Source: CAVVFX01 sp963747535
GTDB taxonomy: Bacteria > Acidobacteriota > Terriglobia > Bryobacterales > Bryobacteraceae
Reading direction: 5' to 3'
NCBI GenBank assembly: GCA_963747535.1
Contig: CAVVFX010000025.1
Span: 1 to 64,000, forward strand
DNA: 64,000 bases
The translations under genes and the position numbers were made by a program. Below the pieces are notes generated by a model that saw only the letters and a list, made by a program, of their open reading frames with translations, was not told the origin of the DNA and did not search any database. Of the stretch, positions 16,532 to 25,841 are shown piece by piece. Position 1 is the stretch's first letter. Each line of letters begins with the position of its first letter.

Positions 16532-16942
16532 ATGGCGAAACGAGCGGTTCGAATTCACACAGAGTTAGACAAGCGGATGCTGAATGCATCCAAGGAGCGT
16601 GGCTATCGGACGGCCAGCGCCTTCATCCGTGCATCAATCGAAAACGAATTAAAGTCGGGAGACAAGTTGGCCGGTATAGAAGAACAGACTGCTGCGAGCT
16701 TTGACCGGATGGCTAAAGAATTTCGCAGAGTGCTTCGAGGCCAGCAGGCGCTTTTTGCGCTCGTCGACGCGCTGACGAAGGCGTTTCTCACCTGCGTGCC
16801 GGAACCGCATGCAGAGGCAAAGGCTCAATCACTCGCTCTTGCAAAAGATCGGTACACGCGGTTGATGAAAACGGCCGGGTATGCAATGGCGAACGAATCT
16901 CGTGCGGCGATGCAGGGTTTGGTGGAGAGTGCCGATGAATAA
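16532..16942 (+). CDS. Relaxosome accessory protein (MobC/TraJ-like)
   Basis: This 136-residue protein has an N-terminal ribbon-helix-helix type DNA-binding part (RAVRIHTELDKRML...GYRTASAFIRASIENEL, residues 3-45). A helical, coiled-coil-like remainder follows. Proteins of this shape, such as TraJ of RP4 and MobC, bind beside nic and recruit the relaxase. The start is supported by AGAGGA at 16516-16521. Its stop overlaps the relaxase ATG by 8 bp, giving translational coupling typical of accessory protein-relaxase pairs. The assignment relies on domain type and position rather than a specific sequence signature. Confidence 0.7.
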   Translation: MAKRAVRIHTELDKRMLNASKERGYRTASAFIRASIENELKSGDKLAGIEEQTAASFDRMAKEFRRVLRGQQALFALVDALTKAFLTCVPEPHAEAKAQSLALAKDRYTRLMKTAGYAMANESRAAMQGLVESADE

Positions 16943-18335
16943 CGAGGAGCGAGAATTTCGGTTGCGTCCCAGGAAGCCCCGAGGTTCGAAAAGCAAGAGT
17001 ACCGGCGTCGCCTGGACGTCCGGATTTAGACTGCTGATGCACTATTCGCGCCAGAGTCGCGGCGCGAGTAGTCAGGGATCGCTGGGCGGCAGGCGTGCTT
17101 TTCCACACCGACAACGGTGTGCGGTTCGGATCACGTATTCAAAGAATGCGGTGCGCGGGCAGTGGCGTGCGCATGGACGCTATCTTGAACGAGAGAGCGC
17201 CTCTGGAGGGAGTTCAGGATTCGACGCGCGCGAGACCAACGTGCAAGTATCGACGCGACTTCAAGGCTGGCAGGCGCAGAACGATGAATTGCTTTGGAAA
17301 TTTATCATCTCCCCGGAGTTTGGGGATCGCATCGACCCACAGCGCCTAACCCGGGATGTCATGAGCCGCGTTGAGAAGGATCTCGGTGGCCCGCTTGAAT
17401 GGGTGGCGGTGGCACATGCCAACACCGAGCATCCGCATCTCCATGTGGCGCTGAGAGGCGTCACCAGTTCCGGCGCTGCCCTGCGTTTGAGCCCCGACTA
17501 CGTGAAGAGGGGAGTTCGCGAGATAGCGGAGGATCTTTGCACGCGACAACTGGGATTCCGGACATCACTGGATGCCGCTGACGCGGAACGCCGTGAGGTC
17601 AACGAGACGCGATTCACTTCTCTCGATCGAGCTATCATCCGCAATGCACGAGCGAGTGACACCGGCCTGGTATTTACGCAAACGGCTGCGAAGACCCAAA
17701 ACGTCTCTGCTAGATTGATCACCCTGTCACGAATGGGTTTGGTCGAGCACGCAGGTGACGGCTCGTGGCGCATGCGAACCGATATGGAGCAGGTGTTGCG
17801 GGCGATGCAGCGGTCCGGTGACCGGCAGAAAACCCTATTCGCCCACGGAGAGCTGATTTCCGACAAGCGCTTGGCCGTCGAAGTTGTTGACTGGCGACAG
17901 ATCGCGTCGATAGAAGGTCGGGTACTCGTCCATGGCGAGGAGGAGCATTCCGGGAAGAGGTTCTTGATGCTGGAAGCCACATCCGCAAGGGTCTGCTACA
18001 TTCCGTACACGCCAGAAATGGAGGAAATCCGAGCTCGCGGAGGACTGAAGACGAATTCATTCATTCAGTTGCGTAGGCTAACTGACGACGAGAGGGTCCG
18101 GATTGAAATTGAGGATTTCGGGCACTCAGAATTGTTACTGACGAACCGCCGACTGCTTCGGACAAAGGTTGAAGACTTGCGTAGCCAGGGCGTTCACCCG
18201 ACCGAGGACGGCTGGGGCGGGTGGTTAGGGAGATATCAGAGAGCCCTATGCGAAATGGATGTGGATCGTTCTGCTGGTGACAGGGACCGGCTAACTAACA
18301 AAGAACGGCGAAGAACTTTATCGCTCGAACGTTGA
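16935..18335 (+). CDS. MOBP-type relaxase (VirD2/DUF3363-like)
   Basis: This protein is about 466 residues long. After a basic leader, a tyrosine-containing segment (AHGRYLERES, about residue 80) gives the likely DNA-nicking residue. The metal-binding motif III is clear as NTEHPHLHVALRG (about 160). The rest carries a helix-rich region and a beta-barrel-like C terminus. I chose the ATG at 16935 because it overlaps the accessory gene stop and has GGAGAG upstream; the open frame extends further 5'. Relaxases nick oriT and pilot the single strand into a mating pore. No mating-pore genes are present, so the element should be mobilizable rather than self-transmissible. Confidence 0.85.
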   Translation: MNNEEREFRLRPRKPRGSKSKSTGVAWTSGFRLLMHYSRQSRGASSQGSLGGRRAFPHRQRCAVRITYSKNAVRGQWRAHGRYLERESASGGSSGFDARETNVQVSTRLQGWQAQNDELLWKFIISPEFGDRIDPQRLTRDVMSRVEKDLGGPLEWVAVAHANTEHPHLHVALRGVTSSGAALRLSPDYVKRGVREIAEDLCTRQLGFRTSLDAADAERREVNETRFTSLDRAIIRNARASDTGLVFTQTAAKTQNVSARLITLSRMGLVEHAGDGSWRMRTDMEQVLRAMQRSGDRQKTLFAHGELISDKRLAVEVVDWRQIASIEGRVLVHGEEEHSGKRFLMLEATSARVCYIPYTPEMEEIRARGGLKTNSFIQLRRLTDDERVRIEIEDFGHSELLLTNRRLLRTKVEDLRSQGVHPTEDGWGGWLGRYQRALCEMDVDRSAGDRDRLTNKERRRTLSLER

Positions 18336-18463
18336 CGCGCCTTTGGTGAACGGCCGCTACACGCCGAAGTTTCCTGCGCATGAGACGTTCTTGAAGGCCA
18401 GGTATCATCTCGGGAGATTTACGCCGGGTGCGCGACATAGAAGTGGTTAACAACTATTCATAA
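18336..18463. other. Junction between mobilization genes and transposase relic
   Basis: A short coding-looking fragment (NGRYTPKFPAHETFLKARYH, about 18352-18411, plus strand) follows the relaxase in another frame. It then runs into a stop and the transposase relic. It could be the end of a further gene of the mobilizable element left by a deletion. The element's right attachment site was not found. Confidence 0.3.
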
Positions 18464-19509
18464 TCAGGCGATACGGCGTGCGGACCAATAGTCTTCAAGT
18501 TCGCCATTGAGCAAGCAACAGCGCAAAGCAATAATGGCGTTTGCACCACGCACGGTCCAGAACATGCCGGATTGTCTGAGGCGGCTGCCGATCACGGTCT
18601 TGCAGCCGGCCTCAATTACGCCGGAGCCGACGAATAGATTCTTCTTTCGGAATTGGGGATAACGCATGCGGTCGCGGTTGCCGTCAAAGTACTCGGCCTC
18701 GATGCAGATAGCCTTGGCTAACTCAGAGTTCTGTTCCGCGCCGGCCAGTTTGCGAAGTGCCGTCGCGAGTTTTTCGATCTTGCCATTCTCCAACCAATCC
18801 AGCTTGCGCATCAGCCAACGCCTTTGCGCGGCCTCGTCGGCGGGATTCAGCTTGCGAGCCAAATCCCAAAGATGCTCGCGGGCATGATAGAGATCGACGA
18901 TCTGAATCGCGCCGGGAAAGTGCAGATCGGCGTTGTTCCAGATCCAATGCGATCCATCACCCATGACAACGCGGATAACAGCGCGGTCCCAACCCCGGTT
19001 CCAAGCCTCCGTGTAAATACGCAAACCAAACTCCTCGGCGGTTTCAATCGCGCCGACATACGTGGTGGAATCCTCATCGCGCATCGGCCGGCCCAGGTCA
19101 TCGACGGTGGTCTGCGTGAACACCGCGCCGAGTTTGCATTCGCGGGTGCGAGCGGGCTGGCCTGGGGTTCTTCCGGCCCGGCCTTCGGTTTCGGCCTTCA
19201 CCACAAACACCTGCGTTCCATCCATCTGAATGTACAGGTACGGAATCGGCAAGCCGGCAACAGCCGGGAGACAGAGCTGCTTAGCGTTCTGGATATCTTT
19301 CTGCTGCCGGATCTCAATATCTTCTCCGATCGATTCGGCGGTTCTCTCGACCGTTTTCGCGGTAACTTCTAAGTCCGCTAGGAGCTTCATTTGGTCTCGA
19401 CCTTGCGCAAAGGGCGCCACGCCGCCGACTGCTGCGAACATGCGCCGCACCCCCGGAGAGAAGTCCGTCTTATCGATGTCCAGTTCGACGTCGTCTGGAA
19501 ACTGTCCGG
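18464..19509 (-). pseudogene. ISKra4-type transposase, 5'-truncated
   Basis: About 350 codons of an ISKra4-family DDE transposase are present, including IQMDGTQVFV (first D), VVMGDGSHWIW (second D) and the C-terminal VGSGVIEAGCKTVIGSRLRQ (E region). The N-terminal 100 or so residues are missing. At 19509/19510 the frame runs directly into the inside of a sulfatase gene, so this is a recombination scar rather than a clean insertion. No terminal inverted repeat was recognised on the 18.4-kb side. Active transposition is unlikely. Confidence 0.8.
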
Positions 19510-19946
19510 TACCCGTTGAGCTTGAGGGTGCGGGCGAGTGGCGCGCAGGTGTTCGGTAGAACCGAGTTATAGCCAGACGCCCCGGTGGCCATTTCGGTGA
19601 TTCCGCCCATGCCAACTGTGTGGTGGTTGCGTCCGGTCAGCAGGGCCTGCCGCGTGGGCGAGCAGAGCGCTGTGGTATGAAAGCGGTTGTATTTCAGGCC
19701 ACCGGCTGCCAAGTTCTCGGCGTTCGGCGTGCTACATGGACCGCCAAAGGCGCTGGAGGCTCCAAAGCCTGCGTCGTCAAGCAAGACGATCAGGACGTTC
19801 GGGGCGCCCTTGGGTGGGCGCAACTGCGTAATCGGCGGGAACCTGGTGTCCGGATCCTTGGCATCATAGGTGACCAGGCCGGTGCGCGGCCGATCCGGGA
19901 TGGGAAGAACGTTGCGTTGAATATTGTCTTGGTCTTGCGAGCTCAT
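19510..19946 (-). pseudogene. N-terminal sulfatase fragment (duplicate of 25405-25841)
   Basis: The first 145 codons are identical to the intact sulfatase starting at 25841, including the active-site CSPTR at codon 95. At codon 145 (LKLNGY) the sequence breaks off and continues into the transposase relic. The fragment keeps the ribosome-binding site of the parent (CAAGGAG) and would be translated into a short hybrid. It is part of a 788-bp exact direct repeat (19510-20297 and 25405-26192). Confidence 0.9.
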
Positions 19947-20149
19947 ATTTTCTCCTTGGTTGAATCGATCTTTTTAATAGACGAGGTGCACAACGCCAAG
20001 CAGATTCGTCTGCCCGGCTTCCTCCCGGTAAACGCGGAGCGCTGTTCTTCGTTTAAGGTCCGCCATTTCTGCAGCGAGGCTCCGATCTGTGCGGCAAGCC
20101 ACAGCCCAACCAGCGAGAGGAAGAACAGACGAATAGGATATTCGAACAT
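19943..20149 (-). pseudogene. DUF4239 N-terminal remnant (copy 1)
   Basis: The first 40 codons (MFEYPIRLFFLSLVGLWLA then EEQRSAF) match the start of the DUF4239 protein at 57175, including the opening transmembrane helix. After that the frame diverges into unrelated residues and stops beside the sulfatase start. An identical copy lies at 25838-26044 as part of the 788-bp repeat. It shows that DUF4239 once stood next to this sulfatase, as it still does at 39526-42716. Confidence 0.65.
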
Positions 20150-20180
20150 AGATGCGCTCGCCGCCGTGCGGTCCCCTGGT

Positions 20181-20544
20181 TTACTGCTGCGCCATGGCGA
20201 TTCGAATGGCGTCCTCCGGCGAGATGAGGTGATCGAGGCTCACCGCATCATCGGCGATGGCCAACTGAACGCCCTTGATACGACCTGAAAACTCATTGCC
20301 GCGCGACCCGTAGTCCGGTGAGACAGGAGAGCCCCCGTCCACCCCTACGTCGCAACCATCATCGGCAGAGAAGATCATGGCTGCCGTGGCGCCGACCTTG
20401 CCTTCGCCGACCTTCTTGCCATCGACGAACAAAATCGCTGTGCCTCCCTTACCCAGGCCACCACCAGCTACGCAAACTCCATGCGCACCTGGTGCTCACC
20501 CGGAGCCAGCGAGCTGCTTGATTCAGCATAGAATTGCTGAAGGC
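20181..20544 (-). pseudogene. C-terminal sulfatase fragment, mosaic and frameshifted
   Basis: This encodes the last ~120 residues of a sulfatase (beta-sandwich, LamG-like end: FVDGKKVGEGKVGATAAM, then DGCDVGVDGGSPVS). One base is missing near 20474 (GCTACGC versus GCATACGC in the intact paralogue), breaking the frame. Bases 20181-20297 match the fragment at 26076, whereas 20298-20544 match the intact gene at about 23574-23820. The piece is therefore a recombinant of two paralogues. The match to the paralogue ends sharply at about 20544. Confidence 0.8.
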
Positions 20545-20834
20545 CTGTGTACCCCAAGGCTTATGTCTTGTTTAGCACCGTGACGAGTCCCGAAATGTAA
20601 CTGCTCCGTCGTCTTTGAGAGTGTGGGCCATCGCCACGCCTAGGCGGACGCCCCAGGCCAGGGTGTTGTCACCATAGCGGCACAACAACCGCCATGACTG
20701 GCGCTGCGATCAGCAAGGATGCGCCGGTTGCACGACACTTTTCGGCTATCCGTGCGATTGGGGAATTCGGTTGGTGCCCCCTTCCGAGAGGACGTTTTAC
20801 TCAGCCTGCGTTGCTTCGATAAAGTCTGCGAGAG
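20545..20834. other. Gene-free spacer after sulfatase fragment
   Basis: No gene is supported. The sequence between the abrupt end of the sulfatase homology at 20544 and the carboxymuconolactone-decarboxylase gene has no recognisable repeat or hairpin of note. Confidence 0.35.
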
Positions 20835-21467
20835 TCATTTGCCTTGGATTTCTTCCGCGAGAATGGGCACGCCCTTGGCGCAAGCTTGAACGCCCATCGA
20901 CACACAAATCTGAAGGACTGCCATGATCTCTTCCGGGGTCGCTCCCGCTTGGAGTGCTCCTTTGATGTGCCGGCGAACGCCCGGCGCGTACATGTGCGTG
21001 ATGGACGCGTCGAAAGCAATGCTGATCAGCTCCATGAACCTCGGCGTGAAAATGCCGCTCTTGTAAACGCTCGCTCCGAAAGCGAAGAATTCATCGGTCC
21101 AAAGAGGCGAAAGCTCGAAGAACGGATCCCAGGCAGTGTTCCATTGTCCGATCGCCCGCATCGCGTCGCAAGCCGGCGTCTCGGGCTTCGGGCCACCCGC
21201 TGCTTTCACTCCAGCGGCCTTCATCTCCTCCAGCAGGATGGGAGCGCCTAGACTGCATGAGTGAACCGCCATACCGGCACCGCATTTGAGCACCAGGAGG
21301 ACCTCGTCGCGCGAAGCGCCAGCGTCAAGTGCACGGCGAATCTGCCGACGAGTACCCTCTTCATCAAGATTTGTGCAGGAACAGTTCAGCCCGAGGAAGA
21401 TCAGTTCGACCTCCTTGCGCGGTAGAACGCCGCTATTCCAAGGGTTTGCGCCCACACGCAACAGCAA
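20835..21467 (-). CDS. Carboxymuconolactone decarboxylase / AhpD-like protein, 5' end damaged
   Basis: This 210-residue protein carries two tandem carboxymuconolactone-decarboxylase repeats. The first runs about 15-95 (ELIFLGLNCSCTNLD, ALDAGASRDEVLLVLKCGAGMAVHSC). The second runs about 125-205 (RFMELISIAFDASITHMYAPG, ALQAGATPEEIMAVLQIC). The only usable start is TTG at 21467. The family's natural N terminus (SLDKLQEWDPHGSE) continues upstream in frame to a stop near 21531. A good ribosome-binding site and ATG at 21568 now lead into a frame that stops after 8 codons, so the 5' end is broken. It neighbours BKACE and Rieske genes, suggesting aromatic or keto-acid breakdown. Confidence 0.7.
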   Translation of the reverse strand: MLLRVGANPWNSGVLPRKEVELIFLGLNCSCTNLDEEGTRRQIRRALDAGASRDEVLLVLKCGAGMAVHSCSLGAPILLEEMKAAGVKAAGGPKPETPACDAMRAIGQWNTAWDPFFELSPLWTDEFFAFGASVYKSGIFTPRFMELISIAFDASITHMYAPGVRRHIKGALQAGATPEEIMAVLQICVSMGVQACAKGVPILAEEIQGK

Positions 21468-21689
21468 TTCCGATCCATGGGGGTCCCATTCCTGGAGTTT
21501 ATCGAGGGACGGCCCCAGGGATCTGCTGATTGATCAGTCGCGGGGGTTTACTGCGCTCCAACGTGAGTAGCCATTTTCTCTTCTCCTTTTCTAGCTGTCT
21601 CACGTTTTCTTTCCGTTTCAGTTCTCGCTCCAGCAGATCGTGAAAACTGGGGCGGAGCGAAATCGAATTCTTTCTCTCCTTGTGTTGGC

Positions 21690-21998
21690 TCAAGAAACTG
21701 CGGCCATGACTTTCCCGTCCACAACCTTCACCGGATATGAGGCGACACCGAATTCCGAAGTGCCCGCAAAACATCCGGTTGTCACGTCGAATTTCATGCC
21801 GTGCAAGGGACAGGTCACGATCACTGCCGTCAAGTTTTCCCATGCCCAGCGAGCCCCCGGCGTGAGGACAAGTATCGGCAATGGCGCATATAGTTCCGTC
21901 ACGTTGAATAAGGCCACGTCCTGGCCTGCGGCGATGAACCGAGAGCCCCTTCCAGGCGACACCTCATCGAAATGGGCTATTTCAATAAAGGCAGGCAT
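21690..21998 (-). pseudogene. Rieske [2Fe-2S] ferredoxin with paired frameshifts
   Basis: The protein begins MPAFIEIAHFDEV and ends with the second cluster motif TCPLHGMKFDVTTGC. The first cluster motif, DTCPHAGGSLGMGKLDG, is encoded but in another frame. One base has been lost near 21902 and the frame is restored near 21833. The product therefore reads through without a stop yet lacks the first Cys-x-His pair, so it could not hold the cluster. Intact homologues feed electrons to ring-hydroxylating oxygenases. The start is set by homology; an upstream open frame is a shadow of the neighbouring gene's tail. Confidence 0.75.
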
Positions 21999-22212
21999 GT
22001 CGAATCGGGAAGGGACTCCCGGCCCGGTCTCAGCCCTTAGCCCGCCACCGCCACAGACGGGACGCCAACAACTCCTCTCCCATTCCCCGGCGTGGATGTG
22101 TCCGCACCCACCTTGCGCCGCCGGGTGGTAATTTCCATCCGTTTCATGGACCAGGAAGCCCATGTTCCCCGGACGGCGGTTCGGCGGCAAGCCAAGGTTG
22201 GCGAGTGTTTCC

Positions 22213-23204
22213 TCAGTGGAATTGTAAGCTAACGCCGATTTTGAGCATCTGGCGAGCCTGTTCGGCTGTCGCGATAGGCCGACCCAGCTCCTTCGCCATT
22301 CGGACGTGGCGCTCAATCATCTGAATGGTGGTCATGCGCTCACCCTTGGTGGTGTTCCAGAGGTTGTCCTCGATGCCGGCGCGAGTATGCTGTCCGAGCG
22401 CGATGCAGATGGCGGAGACAGGGTGGGTAAGACGGAATGTCGTCTGATAGGTGAAGACGGAACCATGGGGCGTGCGGCGGATCAGCTCCATCAGGTCGAA
22501 CGGGTTCGAGCCGCACATGCCACCGCCGCCAATGCTGAAGAAACCGTTCACGGGTCCCTTGTAGTAACCTTTGCGGATCAGCCGCTCCACCAGTTCCAGG
22601 CTGTGGACATGGCCGAGGGCGAAGTAGGGCTGGATACCATGCTGCACCAGACGCTTAATGTTCTCCAGATAGAAATCCGGTGTTGAGTCGGCCACCAGGT
22701 TGGCCATGGCGTGGATCATCGCAGGGTTAGCTAAATCGTGTTCCCTCAAACGCTATCGATTGGGTGCAATGCCGTCAGATCATAGAGCGATGTGCCACAT
22801 GTAACCGTGACCTGATCCGGCTTGGGGTCGATCTCGGCCAGCTTGTGGCGCGAGTCGTAGCTTTGGAACTTCGCCTCTTCGCCCGGCTCCGGCGCAAAAG
22901 AGATGGATCCGCCCATCTGCAGGATCATTTTGGGCACCGCATTCCGCAAACGTCCGACCTGGTCGCTGTATTCCTGGAAGTTCTTGGAGATGTGCCCGGT
23001 CTTGGGATCGCGCACATGGATATGCAGGACTGTGGCGCCTGCGTTGTAACAATCCACAGCGGCCTGAGTCTGTTCTTCCCATGTGACTGGGAGTTTCTGC
23101 TCCGGAGTGCAATCCTCCGGCATCCAGATGGGTCCATAGGGCGAGGCTGTTATCATCAGCGGCGCCTGATTTTCTGGTAAGAGCGAGTCATCCGTAAAAT
23201 ACAT
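22213..23204 (-). pseudogene. Beta-keto acid cleavage enzyme (BKACE, DUF849), frameshifted
   Basis: Two adjoining frames together give a complete BKACE protein of about 330 residues. The first part starts MYFTDDSLLPENQAPLMIT with a GGAAGG ribosome-binding site. It holds the zinc-site motif VLHIHVRDPKTGH and TVTCGTSLYD, then stops at 22746. The second frame resumes with REHDLANPAMIHAM and runs through IGGGGMCGSNPFDL and GIEDNLW to a stop at 22213. The break is at about 22747. BKACE enzymes use acetyl-CoA to cleave beta-keto acids. The gene would precede the Rieske and carboxymuconolactone-decarboxylase genes in one leftward operon. Confidence 0.85.
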
Positions 23205-23456
23205 GATTGTTTTCCTTCCTTTTCTTTGTCGGGGTCGCGAGCCCCCAGCAACGAGGCAAGCGGGGCCCTTTAACACGGTGCCTTTATGGTGATGGGCCGA
23301 TCCCCACGTGCGATCTATTAAATTTAGCCTCGTCGGTGGAATCTATGGGTAATCTGATAGGTTGCGAACAGCCAGACGCAGGTGGCCCAGACGTTGCGGA
23401 AATTGTGGAGACGGCACTGGGTGATGTGCTCACCGCCGCCCTTGCGGGGCGCCCCG

Positions 23457-25841
23457 TTACTGCACCGCCATGGCGATGCGGATGGCATCCGCCGGCGAGA
23501 CGAGGTGATCGACGCTCTCGGCAGCCTCGGCGATGGCGAGTTGCACGCCCTTGACGTGGCCGGAAAACTCGTTTCCGCGCGATCCGTAGTCCGGTGAGAC
23601 AGGAGAGCCCCCGTCCACCCCTACGTCGCAACCATCATCGGCAGAGAAGATCATGGCTGCCGTGGCGCCTACCTTGCCTTCGCCGACCTTTTTGCCATCG
23701 ACGAACAAAGTCGCTGTGCCTCCCTTACCCAGGCCACCACCAGCATACGCAAACTCCATACGCACCTGGTGCTCGCCCGGAGCCAGCGAGCTGCTTGATT
23801 CAGCATAGAATTGCTGAAGGCCAAGGAAGTTGTAACAGTATTTGAGCTTGCCGCCCTTCGCGTAGAGGCTCCAGCCGCCAATGTTGCCGCCTTGCGCGAT
23901 GATGACGCCCTCAGCCCCGGTTTCAGGTACAACGATCTCGGCGGTCACCGAGTGGGATTTGTTCTTCATATTGACGACCGAGTTTTCAGAGAGACGCCCC
24001 ATGCTCCCGAATAGGATTTGCGATTTGCCTTTGATCAGCACCGGGCGTCCCGCCATATCAGAGTTGATCCCTTCAGCGCCCCGGTCATCGAGCGGTAGTA
24101 CGTTGTAGCGGGTCGCCTCGATCAGCCATAGGCGCTGCAATTGGTGCAATTTTTCAGCCATCTGCTTGGCTAGGTTGTACGCCTGGCTCCAGTCTTTATT
24201 GGTGTCATACAGTTCCCAATTGTCATCGTCGAATGCCGGGATTTTCTCGCCCGTAACCAGGAGCCACGGCGTCCTGTGTTTCGTGACCGCGGTCCAGCCC
24301 TTGTGGTAGATGCCGCGGTTGCCGAACATCTCGAAATACTGTGTCTCATGCCGCTCGGCCGCCTTGGCATCGTTGAACGAGTACGCCATGCTCACGCCCT
24401 CGATGGGGTGCTGCTGGACTCCGTTGACGAAAAGCGGCTCCGGCAGACCCGCCACTTCGAGGATGGTCGGCGCCACGTCAATCACATGAGAGAACTGGGT
24501 GCGGATTTCGCCTTTCCCCTTGATCCCCTTCGGCCAGTGCACGATCAAACCGTTGCGCGTACCGGCCCAGTGTGAGGCGACCTGCTTGCTCCACTGATAC
24601 GGTGTGTTCATGGCGTGGGCCCAGCCCACAGCGTAGTGGTTGTAAGATTCCGGCCCGCCCAATTTGTCCAGCCGCGCCATCAAGAACTCGGGGGTCTCCA
24701 GCGCGTTCGCACCGTTGAAAAGGATGCCCTCGTTGTATGTGCCCTGTAGAGTCCCTTCAGCGGACGCCCCATTGTCGCCAATGATGTAGTAGATCAGCGT
24801 TTCATCGAGCAGATTGAGTTTTTTCAGCGAATCCACCAACCGGCCAACTTGGTGATCGGTGTACTCCATGAATCCGGCGTAAACTTCCATCTGGCGGATA
24901 AGCACGGGCTTGAGCGCAGCGGGCATCTCATCCCAGGCAGGGATTTCTTTGTGCCTTTGCGTGAGTTGACAATCTGGCGGAATGACACCCAACTTTTTCT
25001 GGCGGGCAAAGGTCTGTTCGCGCAGCTTGTCCCAGCCTTGGTCGAACTTGCCTTTGTGCTTATCCGCCCATTCCTTCGGGACGTGGTGCGGGGCGTGAGT
25101 TGCGCCGGGCGCAAAGTAGACGAAGAAGGGCTTATCGGGAATGAGTGCCTTTTGTTGCCCAATCCAATTCATAGCCTTGTCGGTCATGTCTTCCATGAAG
25201 TGGTAGCCATCTTCGGGGGTCTTCTTGTTCTCCACCGGGGTGGTGCCTTCATAGAGCGACGGATACCATTGGTTCGTCTCGCCGCCGATGAATCCATAGA
25301 AATACTCGAATCCGCCTCCCCCGGTAGGCCAAGCGTCAAAGGGCCCGGCCGGACCGGTCTCCCAGACTGGAACCTCGTGACACTTGCCGAACTGCGCCGT
25401 TGCATACCCGTTGAGCTTGAGGGTGCGGGCGAGTGGCGCGCAGGTGTTCGGTAGAACCGAGTTATAGCCAGACGCCCCGGTGGCCATTTCGGTGATTCCG
25501 CCCATGCCAACTGTGTGGTGGTTGCGTCCGGTCAGCAGGGCCTGCCGCGTGGGCGAGCAGAGCGCTGTGGTATGAAAGCGGTTGTATTTCAGGCCACCGG
25601 CTGCCAAGTTCTCGGCGTTCGGCGTGCTACATGGACCGCCAAAGGCGCTGGAGGCTCCAAAGCCTGCGTCGTCAAGCAAGACGATCAGGACGTTCGGGGC
25701 GCCCTTGGGTGGGCGCAACTGCGTAATCGGCGGGAACCTGGTGTCCGGATCCTTGGCATCATAGGTGACCAGGCCGGTGCGCGGCCGATCCGGGATGGGA
25801 AGAACGTTGCGTTGAATATTGTCTTGGTCTTGCGAGCTCAT
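23457..25841 (-). CDS. Arylsulfatase with C-terminal beta-sandwich domain
   Basis: This intact sulfatase has 794 residues. Metal-binding IVLLDDAGFG lies at about residue 53. The formylglycine site CSPTRQALLTGR has Cys95, and NHH and FGKCHE follow at about 107 and 152. A second metal site appears in YYIIGDNGAS (about 355). The last 150 residues form a LamG-like beta-sandwich (FAYAGGGLGKGG). There is no signal peptide, so it should act in the cytoplasm on imported or internal sulfate esters. The cysteine-type site fits an oxygen-dependent formylglycine-generating enzyme or a radical-SAM maturase. AAGGAG precedes the ATG. Its first 145 codons are duplicated at 19510-19946. Confidence 0.92.
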   Translation of the reverse strand: MSSQDQDNIQRNVLPIPDRPRTGLVTYDAKDPDTRFPPITQLRPPKGAPNVLIVLLDDAGFGASSAFGGPCSTPNAENLAAGGLKYNRFHTTALCSPTRQALLTGRNHHTVGMGGITEMATGASGYNSVLPNTCAPLARTLKLNGYATAQFGKCHEVPVWETGPAGPFDAWPTGGGGFEYFYGFIGGETNQWYPSLYEGTTPVENKKTPEDGYHFMEDMTDKAMNWIGQQKALIPDKPFFVYFAPGATHAPHHVPKEWADKHKGKFDQGWDKLREQTFARQKKLGVIPPDCQLTQRHKEIPAWDEMPAALKPVLIRQMEVYAGFMEYTDHQVGRLVDSLKKLNLLDETLIYYIIGDNGASAEGTLQGTYNEGILFNGANALETPEFLMARLDKLGGPESYNHYAVGWAHAMNTPYQWSKQVASHWAGTRNGLIVHWPKGIKGKGEIRTQFSHVIDVAPTILEVAGLPEPLFVNGVQQHPIEGVSMAYSFNDAKAAERHETQYFEMFGNRGIYHKGWTAVTKHRTPWLLVTGEKIPAFDDDNWELYDTNKDWSQAYNLAKQMAEKLHQLQRLWLIEATRYNVLPLDDRGAEGINSDMAGRPVLIKGKSQILFGSMGRLSENSVVNMKNKSHSVTAEIVVPETGAEGVIIAQGGNIGGWSLYAKGGKLKYCYNFLGLQQFYAESSSSLAPGEHQVRMEFAYAGGGLGKGGTATLFVDGKKVGEGKVGATAAMIFSADDGCDVGVDGGSPVSPDYGSRGNEFSGHVKGVQLAIAEAAESVDHLVSPADAIRIAMAVQ

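Larger units (their letters stand above)
19510..20297. repeat. 788-bp direct repeat, copy A
   Basis: This stretch is, as far as I can read it, identical to 25405-26192 (constant offset of 5895 bp). It covers the 5' end of a sulfatase, a DUF4239 remnant and the 3' end of another sulfatase fragment. Identity stops abruptly at both ends. The left end is the junction with the transposase relic, and the right end is within the sulfatase C-terminal fragment. It must be a recent duplication. Confidence 0.9.

Noticed and set aside
19620..20288. 222-codon plus-strand frame, repeated identically at 25515-26183
   Set aside because: It is an antisense shadow of sulfatase and DUF4239 remnant sequence inside the 788-bp repeat; its duplication reflects the DNA repeat and not a conserved gene.
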